From assembly GCA_003562535.1 (NCBI GenBank), contig PWUP01000137.1:1-18538 (forward strand): DNA of 18,538 bases. The letters are read 5' to 3'. The notes under the pieces are model-generated. The model saw only the letters and a program-made list of their open reading frames with translations, was not told where the DNA came from and did not search any database. The translations under genes were made by a program, and so were the position numbers. Numbering within the stretch: the stretch's first letter is position 1; each line of letters begins with the position of its first letter. The stretch is from Gammaproteobacteria bacterium. Lineage in GTDB: Bacteria > Pseudomonadota > Gammaproteobacteria > Competibacterales > Competibacteraceae. This document shows, piece by piece, positions 15,069-18,538 of this stretch.

Positions 15069-17411
15069 ATGAGCAAAAATCTGGTTATCGTGGAATCCCC
15101 GGCTAAGGCCAAAACGATTAAAAAATACTTGGGTAAAGAGTTTGAAATCATGGCCTCTTACGGCCATGTCCGAGATTTAGTGCCCAAAGAAGGAGCCGTT
15201 GACCCCGACAACGGTTTTGCCATGAAATACCAGATAATCGATAAGAATGAACGCCATGTGGACAATATTGCCAAGGCGCTGCGTAACGCCGATGCCTTAT
15301 ACCTAGCGACCGACCCCGATCGTGAGGGTGAGGCCATCTCGTGGCATTTGTCTGAACTGTTGCGCGAGCGCAAATTGCTGAACGACAAGCCAGTGCATCG
15401 AGTGGTGTTTTATGAAATTACTCAGCGTGCGGTGCAACAGGCCGTCAGCCAACCGCGTGAGCTGTCGATGGATCTGATCAATGCCCAGCAAGCTCGGCGT
15501 GCCTTGGATTATCTGGTTGGATTTAATTTATCGCCGCTGCTGTGGAAAAAAATTCGCCGCGGGCTCTCTGCCGGTCGGGTGCAATCACCGGCTTTGCGCA
15601 TGGTGGTGGAGCGTGAAGAGGAAATCGAACGGTTTCAACCCCGTGAATACTGGACCATCGAGGCCGACGCCGCTAAGGATGAGCAAGCGTTTGTCGCCCG
15701 TTTAATTCAATACCGAGGTGATAAAATCGAGCAGTTCAGCATCGATAATGAAACCCAAGCTAGGGAAGTGGAACAGGTCTTAATCCAGGCCGCTGGCGGG
15801 CAGTTGCGTGTTGAGCGCGTGACCCGCAAGCAACGTAAGCGCCATCCAGCCCCGCCGTTTACTACTTCGACCTTGCAACAAGAGGCCGCGCGCAAACTGG
15901 GTTTTTCGGCCAGTCGCACCATGCGTCTCGCCCAACAGCTTTATGAAGGGGTGAAAACTGCCGACGGTACCGCCGGTTTAATCACCTATATGCGCACTGA
16001 CTCGGTGAATTTAGCCCAAGATGCCGTCAGTGAGTTGCGCGAGTTAATTGCACAGCGCTATGGTCGGCGTAATGTACCCGAGCAGCCGCGCACCTATAAA
16101 ACCAAATCGAAAAACGCTCAAGAAGCCCATGAGGCGATTCGCCCTACCTCAGCGCAGCGGCTGCCGGAACCACTCAGCGCCCATTTGACCCAAGATCAAT
16201 TCCGGCTGTATGAATTAATTTGGAAGCGCACCGTAGCGTGCCAAATGATTTCCGCCACTCTGAATACGGTGGCGATTGACTTGGACTGCGGCGGTGAGGG
16301 GATATTCCGCGCCACTGGATCGACCGTGGCCGATCCAGGCTTTATGGCGGTGTATCGCGAAGGTCAAGACGACACCAAGGCCGAGGACGATGAGCGCCTC
16401 TTGCCGTCTATGGCTGAGGGGGATCGGGTTGCGGTTAAGCAATTCCGCACCGAACAGCATTTTACCGAGCCACCGCCTCGGTATTCCGAAGCAAGCTTAG
16501 TCAAAACCCTAGAAGAATATGGGATTGGGCGGCCATCCACCTACGCCTCGATTATTGCCACCCTGCTGGCGCGTGAATACGCCGTGCTGGATAAACGTCG
16601 ATTTGTCCCCACCGATGTGGGACGGATTGTCAATCGCTTTTTAACCCAACATTTTGAGCGCTATATCGACTATGGGTTTACCGCCCGTATGGAAGACGAA
16701 CTCGACGCCATCGCCCGCGGTGAAGACCACTGGGTGCCGTTGTTGGATCAATTTTGGCAGCCCTTTAAGCAATTGGTTGACCAAAAAATGGATTCCGTAT
16801 CGCGTGATGAAGCGGTACAGGCGCGTGAGTTGGGTATTGATCCAAAATCCGGCAAACCGGTGGTGGCACGCATTGCCCGCTTTGGTCCTGTCGTCCAAAT
16901 TGGCAGTAAGGACGATGACGAGAAACCTCGGTTTGCGGGCTTATTACCCGATCAACGCATGGACACCATCACTTTAGATGAGGCTCTGGCGCTGTTTAAA
17001 CTGCCTCGGGACTTAGGGATGACACCTGAAGGTGAGCCGGTATCCACCAATATCGGCCGGTTTGGCCCCTATGTGCGTTACGGCAGTAAATTTGTCTCCT
17101 TGGGCGAAGGCGATGACCCTTACAGTATTACCCTAGAGCGCGCTTTAGAACGGGTGCAAGAGCATAAAACCGCTGCGGCCAATCGGATTATTCAGCAGTT
17201 TGATCACAGTGATATTCAAGTTTTGCGCGGGCGTTATGGGCCTTACATCACCGACGGGACGAAAAACGTCAAAGTCCCCAAGGAGTCCCCCCCCGAAGAC
17301 CTGACATTGGAAACCTGTCAAAAGCTTCTGGAAGCGGCTCCAGCCAAGAAAACCCGTGGCCGGGCTAGCCGTAAAACGCCGAGCAAGAAGGCGGCTAAAA
17401 GTGGGGCTTAA
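15069..17411 (+). CDS. topA: DNA topoisomerase I (type IA), without zinc-ribbon tail
   Basis: TopA relaxes negative supercoils by cutting and rejoining one DNA strand. The Toprim domain starts at the N-terminus (NLVIVESPAKAKTIKKYLG with E9) and carries the acidic motif D82-P-D84-R-E86. The type IA core contains the active-site tyrosine Y307 in LITYMRTDSVNLA, along with GYRRALDYLVGFNLSP-like (QQARRALDYLVGFNLSPLLW) and SAGRVQSPALRMVVEREEEI blocks. At 780 residues it is shorter than the 865 of E. coli. The C-terminal third has no tetracysteine zinc ribbons; it has Toprim-C type repeats (GRFGPYVRYGSKFVSL near residue 660 and RGRYGPYITDGTKNVKV near 720) and a lysine/arginine/alanine tail (KKTRGRASRKTPSKKAAKSG). 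That tail form is known in other bacterial lineages. No strong ribosome site precedes the ATG. Confidence 0.96.
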   Translation: MSKNLVIVESPAKAKTIKKYLGKEFEIMASYGHVRDLVPKEGAVDPDNGFAMKYQIIDKNERHVDNIAKALRNADALYLATDPDREGEAISWHLSELLRERKLLNDKPVHRVVFYEITQRAVQQAVSQPRELSMDLINAQQARRALDYLVGFNLSPLLWKKIRRGLSAGRVQSPALRMVVEREEEIERFQPREYWTIEADAAKDEQAFVARLIQYRGDKIEQFSIDNETQAREVEQVLIQAAGGQLRVERVTRKQRKRHPAPPFTTSTLQQEAARKLGFSASRTMRLAQQLYEGVKTADGTAGLITYMRTDSVNLAQDAVSELRELIAQRYGRRNVPEQPRTYKTKSKNAQEAHEAIRPTSAQRLPEPLSAHLTQDQFRLYELIWKRTVACQMISATLNTVAIDLDCGGEGIFRATGSTVADPGFMAVYREGQDDTKAEDDERLLPSMAEGDRVAVKQFRTEQHFTEPPPRYSEASLVKTLEEYGIGRPSTYASIIATLLAREYAVLDKRRFVPTDVGRIVNRFLTQHFERYIDYGFTARMEDELDAIARGEDHWVPLLDQFWQPFKQLVDQKMDSVSRDEAVQARELGIDPKSGKPVVARIARFGPVVQIGSKDDDEKPRFAGLLPDQRMDTITLDEALALFKLPRDLGMTPEGEPVSTNIGRFGPYVRYGSKFVSLGEGDDPYSITLERALERVQEHKTAAANRIIQQFDHSDIQVLRGRYGPYITDGTKNVKVPKESPPEDLTLETCQKLLEAAPAKKTRGRASRKTPSKKAAKSGA

Positions 17412-17514
17412 AACCACAATCCAGCGCTGGCCGTCACGCCAAGGCACGATTGCTGGGCTGGTTGATTAAACCCGTGCTTAGCCGCCGGTCATTCATCGCA
17501 CCCCGTCGCTAGGC

Positions 17515-17520
17515 TATACT
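17515..17520 (+). promoter_or_regulatory. Candidate -10 element for valS
   Basis: TATACT lies 36 bases before the valS ATG, in a short AT-rich patch (GCTATACTATAAAGTTT) within the 145-base gap after topA. The best -35 at the right spacing, TTCATC at 17492-17497, matches TTGACA poorly, so this is a moderate call. I found no convincing terminator for topA in the rest of the gap, only an imperfect long-range dyad around CCAGC and GCTGG (17420-17460). Confidence 0.4.
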
Positions 17521-17556
17521 ATAAAGTTTAGCGTTGGCACAGAATCAAGCAAAATC

Positions 17557-18538
17557 ATGGAAAAAACTTACGACCCTCAAGCTATTGAACAGCGTTGGTA
17601 TGCCCGCTGGGAACAGCTCGGCTGTTTTGCGCCCTCCGGACAGGGCAAGCCCTACTGCATTATGATCCCACCGCCCAATGTCACCGGCACACTGCACATG
17701 GGTCATGCGTTCCAAGACACCATTATGGACGCCTTAACCCGTTACCATCGGATGCGGGGCGATAATACCCTGTGGCAACCGGGTACGGATCACGCCGGTA
17801 TTGCCACCCAGATGGTGGTCGAGCGACAACTCAATGCTGAGGGTCAGACCCGCCATGATTTGGGCCGTGAGGCGTTCATCGAACGGGTGTGGGAGTGGAA
17901 AGCCCATTCCGGGGGCACCATTCAAAACCAACTGCGCCGTATGGGGGCCTCGGTCGATTGGGCGCATGAGCGCTTCACCATGGACGAGGGCCTGTCATGG
18001 GCGGTGCAGGAAGTGTTTATCCGCCTCTACGAAGAAGGGCTGATTTATCGCGGCCAGCGCTTGGTGAATTGGGACCCGGTATTACACACAGCGGTGTCGG
18101 ATCTGGAAGTCATCAATGAGGAAGAAACCGGATCGTTATGGCATCTGCGCTATCCGCTGGCGGACGGCAGCGGCCATTTAATTGTCGCCACCACCCGACC
18201 TGAAACCATGCTGGGCGATACCGCCGTGGCGGTACATCCCGAGGACGAACGCTATCGGCATCTAGTCGGCCAAACCGTGCGCTTGCCGCTGGTCGAGCGC
18301 GATATTCCGGTGATTGCCGATGACTACGTTGACCCAGCCTTTGGTTCTGGGTGTGTCAAAATCACTCCCGCCCATGACCCTAACGACTACGCTATGGGTC
18401 AGCGTCATGATTTACCCGTGATTAATGTACTGACGCCCGACGCCAAAATCAATAAAAATGCCCCCAAAGCCTATCGCGGACTGGATCGTTATGACGCTCG
18501 TAAGCAAGTGGTGGCGGACATTAAAGCTCTAGGCTTAC
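17557..18538 (+). CDS. valS: Valyl-tRNA synthetase, 3' part cut off by window edge
   Basis: ValRS charges tRNA-Val with valine and edits misactivated threonine. About 327 of the expected roughly 920-950 residues are visible. The N-terminus MEKTYDPQAIEQRWYARWEQ is typical. The class I signature appears as PPPNVTGTLHMGHA, with HMGH at residues 47-50, followed by GTDHAGIATQMVVERQL. The editing domain begins near residue 190 and shows ATTRPETMLGDTAVAV and GSGCVKITPAHDPNDY, both diagnostic. The KMSKS loop and anticodon domain lie beyond the edge. The frame is open to the last base. It follows topA on the same strand after 145 bases, with its own candidate promoter. Confidence 0.97.
   Translation, partial: MEKTYDPQAIEQRWYARWEQLGCFAPSGQGKPYCIMIPPPNVTGTLHMGHAFQDTIMDALTRYHRMRGDNTLWQPGTDHAGIATQMVVERQLNAEGQTRHDLGREAFIERVWEWKAHSGGTIQNQLRRMGASVDWAHERFTMDEGLSWAVQEVFIRLYEEGLIYRGQRLVNWDPVLHTAVSDLEVINEEETGSLWHLRYPLADGSGHLIVATTRPETMLGDTAVAVHPEDERYRHLVGQTVRLPLVERDIPVIADDYVDPAFGSGCVKITPAHDPNDYAMGQRHDLPVINVLTPDAKINKNAPKAYRGLDRYDARKQVVADIKALGL

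Overview
The window is an ordinary-looking chromosomal segment from a gammaproteobacterium. The blocks def-fmt-rsmB, LysM lipoprotein-dprA-smg-topA and the flgBCDE order are all typical of that class, and GC is moderate. I cannot name the genus. Both edges cut genes: flgE on the left lacks its 3' end and valS on the right lacks its 3' part.

Layout. (1) 1-2524, minus strand: flagellar rod and hook genes in transcription order flgB, flgC, flgD, flgE. (2) 2525-3141: a 617-base gap with no credible gene. It holds a composite inverted-repeat element (about 2727-3039) resembling a REPIN or MITE, bounded by an 18-base imperfect direct repeat, plus a separate hairpin and a palindrome nearer flgB. (3) 3142-3677: a small unrecognised gene on the plus strand, converging tail to tail (4-base overlap) with a DUF2835-type gene on the minus strand. 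(4) 3769-12095, minus strand: one long, tightly packed probable operon, def-fmt-rsmB-DUF4390-ntrY-ntrX-trkA. It links formyl-methionine handling and rRNA methylation to a membrane two-component system and a potassium-uptake regulator; gaps are a few bases or 4-base overlaps from fmt to trkA. (5) 12096-12232: a divergent promoter region. (6) 12233-14966, plus strand: LysM lipoprotein, dprA and smg, closing with a hairpin terminator. (7) 15069 to the right end: topA, then valS behind its own probable promoter.

How the genes fit together. Def and Fmt remove and add the formyl group that marks initiator methionine, and RsmB methylates 16S rRNA. The NtrY-like kinase (four probable membrane segments, HAMP, PAS, H508) should phosphorylate the NtrX-like regulator (D54), which is translationally coupled to it. 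TrkA is the NAD(H)-binding cytoplasmic subunit of a Trk potassium transporter whose membrane subunit is not in the window. The most notable points are the composite repeat upstream of flgB, the NtrX-like regulator with no recognisable GAFTGA loop, and the unrecognised 106-residue gene. I see no clearly new multi-gene system here.
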